Source: Methanocorpusculum sp. (GTDB lineage: Archaea > Halobacteriota > Methanomicrobia > Methanomicrobiales > Methanocorpusculaceae). Taken from it: a DNA stretch of 64,000 bases. Position 1 is the first letter of the stretch, and each line of letters starts with the position of its first letter. The position numbers and the translations under genes were made by a program. Below, in pieces: positions 53,640 to 62,167 of this stretch. Below the pieces are notes generated by a model that saw only the letters and a program-made list of their open reading frames with translations, did not search any database and was not told the origin of the DNA. The DNA lies in assembly GCF_030655665.1 (NCBI RefSeq), contig NZ_JAUSPQ010000006.1, forward strand, positions 186,001 through 250,000, in the 5' to 3' direction.

Positions 53640-53810
53640 ATGACAAAAGGCACTCCATCAATGGGTTTGAAAAATAAGCATTCCCATATCATCTGTCGCC
53701 GCTGCGGTAAACAGTCTATGCACGCACGGCACGGAGTATGTTCATCATGCGGCTTTGGCAAAAGTTCAAAGATCCGTGGGTACAACTGGACGAAAAAAGC
53801 AGCAGAATAA
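53640..53810 (+). CDS. rpl37e: 50S ribosomal protein L37e
   Basis: A 56-residue zinc ribbon protein of the large subunit. [20 protein letters not shown] near residues 19-38 supplies the four Cys ligands, and the C-terminus [15 protein letters not shown] is typical. A strong gaggtgaatt ribosome site precedes the ATG at 53640. It lies between the Sm-like gene and purF. Confidence 0.96.
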   Translation: MTKGTPSMGLKNKHSHIICRRCGKQSMHARHGVCSSCGFGKSSKIRGYNWTKKAAE

Positions 53811-53826
53811 TTAAAAAGGTTGTAAT

Positions 53827-55218
53827 ATGAGTGGTATTGCAGGCATCGTCGACTCTCGAGGTGTCGCTTACCCCCTTTATTATGCTCTGCATGCCCTGCA
53901 GCACAGAGGGCAGGAAGCTGCGGGCATATCTACTTTTGACGGGCTTGTATTTCATATGCATAAAGGTCCCGGACAACTTTCCGAAGTGTTTTGTGAAAAG
54001 GTACTGGACCGTTTGGTCGGTAACGTGGGTGTGGGTCAGGTCTTATACACCCAGAAAGCACATCGGGGACGAACGGAAAATATTCAGCCGTTCAACTTTA
54101 CGTTCAAAAACCACAAACTTTCCATTACCGTTTCTGTTGCTTTGATCAACCGCGAGACACTTCGGAGCGAGTATGAGGGTAAGGGACACATTTTTTCGAC
54201 GACAACCAATGCTGAGCTGATAGCAGCGATGATCGCTCACGAGCTGATATCCGGTGTTTCAGCAGAAGATGCGTTCGTAAATACGATGAAACGGCTTTCC
54301 GGGGCGTATGCGGGAGTCGCCGTTCTGGATGGTGTTTTGTATGCATTCCGTGATCCCCTCGGCACAAAACCGTTGTGTTTTGGGAAGACCGATTTTGGTT
54401 TTGTCGTGGTTTCCGAAAGCGAGGCTCTGGATATTCTTTCAGGGACCTTTGAAGGGGATGTTCGCCCCGGCGAACTTCTCACAATAACAGATGACGGGAT
54501 TTCCCGCCGTCAGGTCCTCGAATCTGACCATAAAGCATATTGCGTGTTTGAATACGTGTATATTGCGAGACCCGATTCGGTCCTTGACGGCGTGCTTGTA
54601 TATGATGCCCGAAGAAAGATCGGGGCATGTCTTGCAAAAAATCCTCCGAAGGCTGATCTTGTTTCCCCGGTCCCTGACTCGGGCATTGCCTTTGCTACGG
54701 GATATGCCTCGGAATCCGGGATCCCGTATATCGAAGGTCTGTTAAAGAACAGATATGTCGGCAGGACCTTCATTATGCCGGCTCAAAGTCTCCGGGAAAA
54801 TGCCGTACGGATGAAGATGAATCCGGTCCGCCGCCACGTGGCCGGAAAATCGGTTATCCTGGTGGACGACAGTATCGTTCGGGGAACCACATCCCTCAGG
54901 ATCGTTGACATGGTCAAGGATTTCGGCGCTGATGAGGTCCACCTGAGGATAGGTTCCCCGCCGATCGTCGCTCCGTGTTATTTCGGGATCGATCTTGCTA
55001 CCCGTGAGGAACTGATCGCCGCAGGTCTTAATGTGGAATCGATCCGTGAAAAGATCCATGCCACGACTCTTCAGTATGTATCGACCGAGGATCTCGTTGC
55101 TTCGATCGGAATCCCTGCCGAGGATCTTTGTATGGGATGTTCCAGCGGCAGATTCCCGCTTGAAATACCTGGCGAATGTTCGGGCTGCTGTAGAAAGATC
55201 ACTCCGGTCAAAAACTAA
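53827..55218 (+). CDS. purF: Amidophosphoribosyltransferase PurF with degenerate glutaminase domain
   Basis: First committed step of purine synthesis: PRPP plus an amino donor to phosphoribosylamine. The C-terminal transferase domain is intact (VILVDDSIVRGTTS near residues 346-359) and the CMGC and CSGCC cysteines near residues 438-452 fit the iron-sulfur type of PurF. The N-terminal Ntn glutaminase is not: residue 2 is Ser (ATG-AGT, MSGIAG) where the catalytic Cys should be, GHxRYST reads GQVLYTQ, the HNG oxyanion motif reads VSV, and DSE reads NAE. It may use free ammonia. The frame is uninterrupted and the length of 463 is normal, so this is not simple decay. Confidence 0.9.
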   Translation: MSGIAGIVDSRGVAYPLYYALHALQHRGQEAAGISTFDGLVFHMHKGPGQLSEVFCEKVLDRLVGNVGVGQVLYTQKAHRGRTENIQPFNFTFKNHKLSITVSVALINRETLRSEYEGKGHIFSTTTNAELIAAMIAHELISGVSAEDAFVNTMKRLSGAYAGVAVLDGVLYAFRDPLGTKPLCFGKTDFGFVVVSESEALDILSGTFEGDVRPGELLTITDDGISRRQVLESDHKAYCVFEYVYIARPDSVLDGVLVYDARRKIGACLAKNPPKADLVSPVPDSGIAFATGYASESGIPYIEGLLKNRYVGRTFIMPAQSLRENAVRMKMNPVRRHVAGKSVILVDDSIVRGTTSLRIVDMVKDFGADEVHLRIGSPPIVAPCYFGIDLATREELIAAGLNVESIREKIHATTLQYVSTEDLVASIGIPAEDLCMGCSSGRFPLEIPGECSGCCRKITPVKN

Positions 55219-55257
55219 TTTTTTAGCGAAGTTTCTTGTATTTCCGAAACCCACCGA

Positions 55258-55788
55258 ATGGTGATGCAACTGCAGTATACATTAACAGAGAATGATTATA
55301 TCGCGTTCAATAAATCCCATTATTCCCGTTCGCCCAGTATGAGAAGACAGTTTTCCAGGTCCCGTTTTTACATGTCGGCAGTGTTCTTTTTTATCCCGAT
55401 GTTACTTGCGGTCACATTTACCGGGTTTACCTATCTCTGGGCAGGGCTCGCCGGAGGCGTGATCGTTTTTGCCCTGATCTACTGGATCTATCCGAAGTTC
55501 TACTGGAAGATGATCGACAGAAATCTCAGAAAGTTTCTGCGTAAGGGAGGCCCTGGCGTGCCCTGGGAAATGCCGGCAGAATTGTCTCTCAAAGATGACG
55601 GCATGCATTTCTCTATCGGTCCAAACTCCTCAGTCTCCCCCTATTCATCGGTTCAGGATATCGTGAATGAGAACGGGGCAGTGTATATTTACGTGGATGC
55701 TCTGCAGGGAGCGATCATCCCCGCCGGTGTTTTAGGGACAGATGAGTTTGTTTCTGCGCTGAAAGCAAAACTCCCCGCTAATTCATAA
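55258..55788 (+). CDS. YcxB-like membrane protein
   Basis: A 176-residue protein with two adjacent membrane helices (about residues 38-75) and a C-terminal soluble beta domain (MHFSIGPNSSVSPYSSVQDI, then AVYIYVDALQGAIIPAGVLG), the layout of YcxB-like proteins. A second ATG at 55264 is possible. Function unknown. Confidence 0.7.
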   Translation: MVMQLQYTLTENDYIAFNKSHYSRSPSMRRQFSRSRFYMSAVFFFIPMLLAVTFTGFTYLWAGLAGGVIVFALIYWIYPKFYWKMIDRNLRKFLRKGGPGVPWEMPAELSLKDDGMHFSIGPNSSVSPYSSVQDIVNENGAVYIYVDALQGAIIPAGVLGTDEFVSALKAKLPANS

Positions 55789-55822
55789 TTTTCATAACCT
55801 TCCCCGTCCAATTCCCTTTACC

Positions 55823-56737
55823 ATGATTACAGTTTTTTCCGGCGGAACAGGAACGCCCAAACTCATCCGCGGTCTCAGACAGATCCTGCGTGATCACGAG
55901 ATCACTGTTGTCGTGAACACGGCTGAGGATCTCTGGATGTCGGGCCTGTATGTTTCTCCGGATATCGACTCTATTCTCTATCTCTTCTCCGGTCTTTTGA
56001 ATACCGAATCCTGGTGGGGGATCCGCGGAGATTCCTTTGAGACATTTCATGCGATGGAAAAACTCGGCTACACTGAACTCCTGCCCCTTGGGGACAAGGA
56101 CCGTGCCACGAATATTGCCCGTGCAGAGTTTCTCAGAAACGGAATGACCCTTACTACGGCCACCGAGAAGATCGCGAAAGGCTACGGCGTATCTGCGCGG
56201 ATCCTTCCGATGTCGGATCAGGGTGTTACGACGTATGTGGTGTGTGAGGATGACTCCCTGATGCATTTTCAGGAGTACTGGGTGGGCAGACGCGGGAACG
56301 TGAATATCAAAGGAGTCGTCAGAAAAACAGCAGACGGTTCTCCGCTGAAAACCACCCCCGAGGTCATCTCGGCGATCGAGGAAAGTGATGGGGTTATCAT
56401 CGGTCCCTCAAATCCGGTCACGAGCATCGGTCCTATCCTTGAGTGTGCCGGTGTATGTGAGGCTCTGCAAAACAAGTTCACGGTGGCCGTAAGTCCGTTT
56501 ATCGGGAACCGGCCGATCAGCGGACCTGCCGCCGCTCTGATGAAGGCATGGGGCTATGAATCCACGTCCTACGGGACCTGGCAGATATACAAAGATGTGG
56601 TGGATATGTTCATTCAGGATATCAAGGATTCTGCAATAGAAGTGCCCGGAGCTCATCGTCTGGACACCATAATGACCAATGAAAAAAAGGCTGAATCCCT
56701 TGCGTGGGATCTGCTCTCGTACTTCCCGAGAAAATAA
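55823..56737 (+). CDS. cofD: LPPG:FO 2-phospho-L-lactate transferase (CofD)
   Basis: Attaches the phospholactyl group to FO to give F420-0. The 304 residues have the nucleotide motif GGTGTPKLIRGL near residues 7-18, VVNTAEDLWMSGLYVSPDID near residues 31-50, and SPFIGNRPISGPAAALMKAW near 220. With cofH it shows F420 synthesis. Confidence 0.95.
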   Translation: MITVFSGGTGTPKLIRGLRQILRDHEITVVVNTAEDLWMSGLYVSPDIDSILYLFSGLLNTESWWGIRGDSFETFHAMEKLGYTELLPLGDKDRATNIARAEFLRNGMTLTTATEKIAKGYGVSARILPMSDQGVTTYVVCEDDSLMHFQEYWVGRRGNVNIKGVVRKTADGSPLKTTPEVISAIEESDGVIIGPSNPVTSIGPILECAGVCEALQNKFTVAVSPFIGNRPISGPAAALMKAWGYESTSYGTWQIYKDVVDMFIQDIKDSAIEVPGAHRLDTIMTNEKKAESLAWDLLSYFPRK

Positions 56738-56773
56738 AAAAATAAGACTTGTGCGGAGTTGGTGCGGATAGAT

Positions 56774-56938
56774 GAGATTCGCGGTTAAATAACCCGACGG
56801 TCGCAAATCGGAGATTTGCTCAGCTAAGGGCGAGCCTGTTCGCAAACCTTCGGTTTGCTCTCCGACTCGGGTCTACGACCCTCGCTTGTCGGCTCACCCG
56901 CCTCGGCTGAGACCGACCTTGCGGGTCAGCCCGCAAAA
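56774..56938. repeat. GCAA/TTGC hairpin-module repeat, copy B
   Basis: The gap between the convergent cofD and pyrF genes contains GCAAATC-gga-GATTTGC-TC (56803-56820), then GCAAACC-ttc-GGTTTGC-TC (56842-56860), then a GGGT-ctacg-ACCC hairpin, and ends with gcgggtcagcccgc. It shares the GGTCGCAAATC opening, the CGCCTCGGCTGAG-type core and the end with copy A. It also shares attcgcggtt near 56778 with the large inverted repeat. Confidence 0.7.
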
Positions 56939-56941
56939 AAA

Positions 56942-57580
56942 TCAGAGGGAACGCAGGCGGAATTCGTGCGCTGCTTTCCCTGGGTCAGCTGATTCGTAAA
57001 TGGCACGGCCGACAATGATCCCGTCAACATATTTTTTGATATCTTCGGGCTGTGCTCCCTGAGCACCCACACCGGGCGAATAGATCTTCATCGAACTGCC
57101 GATGATATTTCTTAAGATCATCGTACGCTCTGGTCTTGTCGCAGGAGCGATGATCCCGTCGGCTCCTGCCTCCTTCGCCATCTTAGCCATTCGTTCGGCA
57201 TTCTCACCGCTCAGAAAATCAAGAGCTCCGGGGTGACTCATTTCACAGACCACAAAGGCATGTCCCCCGTGATCATGTGCCCCGTCCACGATCGCCTGAA
57301 GAGAATCCGATCCGCAGAATGCGTGGGTGATGATCCCTGAGCATCCTGCTGCAAAGACCTCTTCGCAGATAAGGGTGTTAGTGTTAGGAATGTCGGCAAC
57401 TTTGAAATCGGCAATGATCGGGATGTTGGATTTTGCCAGCTCCTTTACGATTCCCATACCGGTCGAAAGGACAAGCGGGTAGCCGATTTTTATTGCATCG
57501 AGTTCCCCTTCGCATGCCCGAGCTACACGGACCGCTTCGCCGGCGCCTTTTACATCAAGTGCGAGAAGAAGTTCGGCCAT
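56942..57580 (-). CDS. pyrF: Orotidine 5'-phosphate decarboxylase
   Basis: Last step of UMP synthesis. The 212-residue archaeal-type protein carries the catalytic ADFKVADIPNT near residues 57-67 (DxKxxD), the loop-phosphate motif CEMSHPGALDF near 110 and the C-terminal PGVGAQGAQPEDI then IIVGRAIYESADP. It starts one base after the deoxyhypusine synthase stop. Confidence 0.95.
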   Translation of the reverse strand: MAELLLALDVKGAGEAVRVARACEGELDAIKIGYPLVLSTGMGIVKELAKSNIPIIADFKVADIPNTNTLICEEVFAAGCSGIITHAFCGSDSLQAIVDGAHDHGGHAFVVCEMSHPGALDFLSGENAERMAKMAKEAGADGIIAPATRPERTMILRNIIGSSMKIYSPGVGAQGAQPEDIKKYVDGIIVGRAIYESADPGKAAHEFRLRSL

Positions 57581-58519
57581 TTATTTTCCCTCCAGACGCT
57601 CCAGCGTTGCTGCGGCAAGAATCGGGAGTGTTATTGTGGCATCGCCGTACACGGTAACGCCGGTCCCTCCCTCGCCGATCTTACCCCAGGACTTTGCTTC
57701 GTCAAGCGTCGCCCCGGAAAGTCCGCCAAGGTCGGGGCGGTCTCCGGTAAGCTGGATCACATAGGTGAAATCGTTTGGCGTCATCAGCATGCTCTGAAGC
57801 GTGAAGTTCTTCGGGACCCCTCCGCCAACTAAAACCGCTCCGGCCTTTTTGACATTGAACACCTGATTCATGAGAACATGCATATCGCCGATCGCGTCAA
57901 GGATCGTCTTTTTATGGAACTGGGAAAACATCCAGTACTGGAGACCAAGGACCGAGTCCTGAAATGCCGGGCAGTAGATGGGGACATCATGTTTCGCTGC
58001 CGCTGCAAGGATCCCTGTGTCAAGTTCATTGCCGATCGTTTTCAGAAGATTGCTGATCGTGATGGGCTCTTCAGGAAGCCCGCAGTATACGTCCTGAATG
58101 AACTCTTCCAGATCCTCGAATGCATCGTTTGGCAGGAATACATCGTAGATCCGGTTTATTTCATCGTTTCGGAGTTCGACATCATCGCACTCCGCTTTAC
58201 CATGATAGTGATGACAGCCGATCGCTTCGATGACATCATGGGTGAGGTTTGCACCTGTTGAGGTCAGAACATCGATGTGACCTTTTTCTATGAGTGTAGT
58301 TACGATCCCTCCCATTCCCGCCGGGACCATCGCTCCGGAAAGAGCGAAGAACTTTGTCATGTCGGGGTCGGAGAGCATTTTCTCGTACACTTCTACGGCA
58401 TGGAAGAGACTTCCTCCGTTATACGCTCCTGCTTTTCCCATCTCACAGACCAGTTCATTCACGGTCATGTCGCCGCGGGGGATAAACTGCTTGACCGGGG
58501 TACTACAATGTTTATGCAT
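57581..58519 (-). CDS. dys: Deoxyhypusine synthase
   Basis: Transfers aminobutyl from spermidine to the lysine of aIF5A. The 312-residue protein has the NAD/spermidine motifs GAMVPAGMGGIVTTLIEKGH and LTSTGANLTHDVIEAIGCHH near residues 62-105, and the active Lys in SWGKIGEGGTGVTVYGDATI near 280-299. A TATA-like ctatat lies about 45 bases upstream of the start on the minus strand. Confidence 0.95.
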   Translation of the reverse strand: MHKHCSTPVKQFIPRGDMTVNELVCEMGKAGAYNGGSLFHAVEVYEKMLSDPDMTKFFALSGAMVPAGMGGIVTTLIEKGHIDVLTSTGANLTHDVIEAIGCHHYHGKAECDDVELRNDEINRIYDVFLPNDAFEDLEEFIQDVYCGLPEEPITISNLLKTIGNELDTGILAAAAKHDVPIYCPAFQDSVLGLQYWMFSQFHKKTILDAIGDMHVLMNQVFNVKKAGAVLVGGGVPKNFTLQSMLMTPNDFTYVIQLTGDRPDLGGLSGATLDEAKSWGKIGEGGTGVTVYGDATITLPILAAATLERLEGK

Positions 58520-58603
58520 GATTTTGACCTTAATGCTGGATATAGTTGGTTGGGTAAACCCATATAGGTATGTCTTGCCAATGAAAAAATAGAACGTCGT
58601 ACC

Positions 58604-59029
58604 TCATGTGCACTCTATCTTGCAGCATCTCAGGGTCGTGGTTACCCCGTCAGAAAACACTCCTTTTATCGAAATATCTCTGCTTCCGGAGACCCCTTCG
58701 ACAACTCCCCGAAACGTGCAGGTATTGCTGTATATGTGCTGTCGTGCCTGATCTTCAGTAAGCTGCACACCGTTTATACAGATGATGATTTCTCTTAGAT
58801 CGGCGACATCATTACCCCCAGATATGAAAATCACTACATCGTCCCTGGAAACAGAGACTGCCGTCTGCACATCTTTAGTCAGGAATGGATTTTGCATAAC
58901 CAAACTGCTGCTGAACAACCCGGTGCTTGTCGCGGCGATGAGTATCAAAATGAGCAAAGCTATCAGAATGATTCCTGCCGAGGTCATGGTCTTACCTTTT
59001 TTGATCCTGGGTCCGGGTTTTTTTCTCAT
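58604..59029 (-). CDS. Membrane-anchored pilin-like protein
   Basis: The preferred start is the ATG at 59029 (MRKKPGPRIKKGKTMTS); the open frame runs to 59131. A basic N-terminus precedes one hydrophobic helix (AGIILIALLILILIAATSTG), then a beta-rich domain (DDVVIFISGGNDVADLREII, then VNG-type ICINGVQLTED) like archaeal pilins. It lacks the GVSPVIA start, so signal cleavage by the A24 peptidase is uncertain. Four Cys lie in the last 50 residues. Confidence 0.55.
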   Translation of the reverse strand: MRKKPGPRIKKGKTMTSAGIILIALLILILIAATSTGLFSSSLVMQNPFLTKDVQTAVSVSRDDVVIFISGGNDVADLREIIICINGVQLTEDQARQHIYSNTCTFRGVVEGVSGSRDISIKGVFSDGVTTTLRCCKIECT

Positions 59030-59397
59030 ACTACTGGTGATCGGTCTTGGTCCCAGGAATACTACCGTAAACTCTGCACAATACCGATTTTTTGATTTTT
59101 GGATATTTTTCTGAGTCTCTCTTAACTGCACTGTGAATGGGGGATCGCAAAAAGATACTCATAGTCTCAAATGCTTTTTAGGATATGAAAAAGCACTATG
59201 AATTATTACTAATCTAAAATCGTAATACAAAATAATAAAGATATCTATCCTGGCATTTTCTTGGGATAAGAGATACAAAATCGATTAAAAACTGCCGATC
59301 TAGTAATTACAAAAAGACTCTCGGAATAATTGGTGAGGGCAGCAGTATCCACACTGCTTTGTACTCCACATCCCCCACCTAACAGTAATATATGACG
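59030..59397. other. Intergenic region with a perfect 8-bp hairpin
   Basis: Mostly AT-rich sequence with no gene that I accept. It includes TGCTTTTT-aggatatg-AAAAAGCA (59171-59194), a perfect stem with T and A runs that could stop transcription from either side, and AT-rich stretches that could be the minus-strand promoter of the pilin-like gene. No further repeat is obvious. Confidence 0.4.
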
Positions 59398-60315
59398 TTA
59401 ACTGGTTTTAATCTTACCGTCTTTCCCTGACAGAACACTCTGTTTTTTCAGGTCAGAGACGACTCCTGATAAATACTCGGGCGATAAATCAAAGGAAATC
59501 ACATCTTCTGTTCCTTCGAGCGGGAAGGCGGGGGCATCAAAGGCGGCAAGCAGCTCTGCTTCGCTCTGCTTTCCCTCAGAAACCAGTTCATGGACCTTTC
59601 CGATCAAAGCCTGTTTGAAAAAGACCGCATCCACGAATCGCGCAGCTTCGTCGTCCTCAACATCCATATGATCTAAGAACTCGGTAAGATCCTCAATGTC
59701 GCATACGAACAGAAGTTCTACGCCTGTTGTTATAATAAACTCGGTAGTCGAGGAGGTTCTGATGTGGCTCATCGTTCCGGATTCTTTCAGATCATCTTCA
59801 GTTACACCGTTGAAGTCAGTATATGCATACATAACGCGGAGATCTTCCGGATTTTTTGTTCCAAGAAGCGTGTAGCACTCCTTTTCCTCTGATACTTCCA
59901 GAAGATCATTATCTTCCAGGGTCCCAAGGATCATCAGTGCATTCATGAATTTATCGGATGCCTGTTTTTGCACATCTTCGCCCATTGCATCGATAGATTC
60001 CGCCTGTGCCAGAAGTTGTGAAGGTGTTGCATCCGTTAAACAGTCTCCTGTTTTGTGTGATGCGAAAAACTCCTCAAGGGTTTTTTTGCGTGCAAGAAGA
60101 TCGGACTTCAGTTCATCCAGATCGGCATCCGTCTCACGCGCATGTATTTTATCTATGAGCTGCAGGATCGACGCTATGCTTCCCTCAAAGTAGGGTGTTC
60201 CCGAAAAGCTGTGTTCAACCGATATCCGTGACGGACATCCCTTTTCCCGGAGATACTTCTGAAACGCTGCCGCGTCTTCCCGGGAATAAAAGGTGATTTT
60301 TTCTTCCAGTGTCAT
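59398..60315 (-). CDS. Conserved hypothetical protein
   Basis: A 305-residue, soluble, strongly acidic protein that I do not recognise. N-terminal residues 1-60 look like a small alpha/beta unit (ITFYSREDAAAFQKYLREKG). Residues 65-100 are helical, perhaps coiled coil (LDELKSDLLARKKTLEEFFA). The C-terminal half has ELLFVCDIEDLTEFLDHMDV and no catalytic motif. Divergent from amt, with a 235-base gap to the Amt start. Confidence 0.6.
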   Translation of the reverse strand: MTLEEKITFYSREDAAAFQKYLREKGCPSRISVEHSFSGTPYFEGSIASILQLIDKIHARETDADLDELKSDLLARKKTLEEFFASHKTGDCLTDATPSQLLAQAESIDAMGEDVQKQASDKFMNALMILGTLEDNDLLEVSEEKECYTLLGTKNPEDLRVMYAYTDFNGVTEDDLKESGTMSHIRTSSTTEFIITTGVELLFVCDIEDLTEFLDHMDVEDDEAARFVDAVFFKQALIGKVHELVSEGKQSEAELLAAFDAPAFPLEGTEDVISFDLSPEYLSGVVSDLKKQSVLSGKDGKIKTS

Positions 60316-60550
60316 CTGGTTATTTGTATGCTCTCTATATGGTTATTAATTCCGTGCTACTATGACACTTGTTAACACGGAGCATATTATTTTATACAGG
60401 GAGCACAAACATTATATCAGCACATCAACACCACTTAAAATCCGGAATACAGTTCGGTCTCCGGCGTGGTGCAAGATTACCACGGGGTATCGGCGGGACT
60501 GTTTTTCGGGTTATTTGTATTTGTTTTGTGCTGATTTAGGTGAATTACTC
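60316..60550 (+). promoter_or_regulatory. Long amt upstream region
   Basis: TATA-like attattttatac (60385-60396) and acttaaaat (60433-60441) are candidate promoters, giving a 5' leader of about 80-130 bases. A hairpin CGTGGT-gcaagatt-ACCACG lies at 60465-60484, and the ribosome site aggtga precedes the ATG. I looked for the GGAA-N8-TTCC operator of the methanogen nitrogen repressor NrpR and did not find it. Confidence 0.35.
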
Positions 60551-61750
60551 ATGGATCTTGATACTGGTGCAACAGCCTGGGTTCTCATTTCAGCAGCATT
60601 AGTGTTGATGATGGTTCCCGCAGTCGGGCTGTTCTATGGTGGTATGGTAAGGAAGAAGAACGTCATCTCAACGATGATGTTGTCCTTTGTGGCACTTGCC
60701 CTTGGTATAGTTCAGTGGATTATCATTGGTTACACGCTTGCCTTCGGCGCTGATGTTGGAGGAATTATCGGCTGGTCTTTGGATTATGTCGGTCTTTCGG
60801 GAATTCCGATCGACGGAGTGACAGGCGGTATACCTGACATTTTGTTCGTCTGTTTCCAGATGATGTTTGCCTGTCTGGCACTTGCGATCCTGACATCAGG
60901 TATCGTTGGACGGGTGAAAATGTCCTCCTACATAGTCTTCGGTTTTCTGTGGCTGACCCTGGTTTACGCACCTCTTGCCCACTGGGCATGGGGCGGTGGC
61001 TGGGCATATAGCCTCGGTGCCCTCGACTTTGCCGGTGGAACAGTCGTCCACATCAGTTCTGGATTTGCAGCCCTTGCTCTTGCTTTAGTCATAGGTAAGA
61101 GGGTCGGGTACGGCAAACAGATGTTCAGTCCCCACAACATCCCAATGACGCTTATCGGCGGAATGTTCCTGATTGTTGGCTGGTTCGGGTTCAACGCAGG
61201 TTCTGCACTTGCTGCAAACCAACTCGCTGCAAGCGCATTCCTCGTAACCGCAGCTGCAGCTGCCACTGGTGCTCTCACCTGGATGGCACTCTCCTGGAAG
61301 AGCGGAAAGCCGAACTCCCTGGGTTTCATCTCGGGAGCCATTGCCGGTTTAGTCGGTATCACTCCGGCAGCAGGATACGTCAATGTTGGCGGTGGACTGC
61401 TGATCGGTATCATTACCGCTGCTGTCTGTTACGGTGCCCTTACCTGGAGAATGAAGGTTGGGCTTGATGAGTCTCTCGATGCCTGGGCAGTCCACGGTAT
61501 GGGAGGTTTCACTGGTGCAATTCTGACTGGTGTCTTTGCAGTCTCCGCAATCTGCGGGGTCGGTGGACTTCTTGAAGGAAACATCATGCAGTTCGGCATC
61601 CAGATCCTTGACGCGGTGATCGCAGTGGTTTTCGCCTTTGGAGTGACCTTCATCCTTGGATGGGTCATTGACAAGACCATGGGACTCCGGGCCACAGAAG
61701 AAGAGGAATACATCGGTATGGACCTTGCCCAGCACGGTGAACAGGCATAA
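60551..61750 (+). CDS. amt: Ammonium transporter Amt
   Basis: Amt/MEP/Rh channel for ammonium uptake. The start at 60551 (MDLDTGATAWVLISAALV) gives about 399 residues with eleven helices. Hallmarks are MMVPAVGLFYGGMVRKKNV near residues 19-37, the DFAGGTVVHISSGFAALALA motif near 160-179, and ILGWVIDKTMGLRATEEEE near the end. The twin pore His residues are present (VHISSG and DAWAVHGMGG). Followed by glnK 20 bases later. Confidence 0.95.
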   Translation: MDLDTGATAWVLISAALVLMMVPAVGLFYGGMVRKKNVISTMMLSFVALALGIVQWIIIGYTLAFGADVGGIIGWSLDYVGLSGIPIDGVTGGIPDILFVCFQMMFACLALAILTSGIVGRVKMSSYIVFGFLWLTLVYAPLAHWAWGGGWAYSLGALDFAGGTVVHISSGFAALALALVIGKRVGYGKQMFSPHNIPMTLIGGMFLIVGWFGFNAGSALAANQLAASAFLVTAAAAATGALTWMALSWKSGKPNSLGFISGAIAGLVGITPAAGYVNVGGGLLIGIITAAVCYGALTWRMKVGLDESLDAWAVHGMGGFTGAILTGVFAVSAICGVGGLLEGNIMQFGIQILDAVIAVVFAFGVTFILGWVIDKTMGLRATEEEEYIGMDLAQHGEQA

Positions 61751-61770
61751 GCAAAAAGAGGTTTCACAAC

Positions 61771-62103
61771 ATGAAAATGATAACAGCTATCATCCGCCCG
61801 GAAAAGGTGGATGAGGTATTGAATGCACTTGAGCAGAACAAAATTCCGGGTGTCACAATCACCGAAGTTCTTGGTCGCGGCGAGCAGGGAGGCGTCTGCC
61901 TTCAGTACAGAGCCGGTAAAATGCAGGTGAAAACCCTGCCTAAGGCCAAACTCGAAATAGTTATCCCGGATAAAGATGTGGAGATGCTGATAAAAATCAT
62001 CCGTGAACATGCACGGACCGGTAAAAAAGGAGATGGCCGGATCTTTGTTCTGCCTGTTGAGGCAGCAGCTTGGGTCAGGACCGATGATTACATCACCGGA
62101 TAA
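61771..62103 (+). CDS. glnK: PII signal protein GlnK
   Basis: Blocks Amt and reports 2-oxoglutarate and ATP/ADP status. The 110-residue protein has the PII start MITAIIRPEKVDEVLNALEQ, a T-loop region GRGEQGGVCLQYRAGKMQVK and the B-loop TGKKGDGRIFVLPVE. The T-loop lacks the uridylylation-type LYRGAEY sequence, usual in archaeal GlnK that act through binding alone. Pairing with amt is classical. Confidence 0.92.
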   Translation: MKMITAIIRPEKVDEVLNALEQNKIPGVTITEVLGRGEQGGVCLQYRAGKMQVKTLPKAKLEIVIPDKDVEMLIKIIREHARTGKKGDGRIFVLPVEAAAWVRTDDYITG

Positions 62104-62139
62104 CCCCCTATTTATTCTTTCCTTTCTCTCAATCCAATC

Positions 62140-62148
62140 TTTTTTTTT
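62140..62148. terminator. T-run terminator after glnK
   Basis: Nine T residues lie between the convergent glnK and tiaS genes, about 37 bases past the glnK stop. Confidence 0.45.
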
Positions 62149-62167
62149 AATGATCTGATAAGTCGCC

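Noticed and set aside
53827-55218. Frameshifted or pseudogene purF
   Set aside because: The frame is continuous at normal length and the transferase domain is fully conserved; the changes are confined to glutaminase motifs.
60316-60550. NrpR operator (GGAA-N8-TTCC) upstream of amt
   Set aside because: No copy of that spacing was found; GGAATACAGTTC does not fit.
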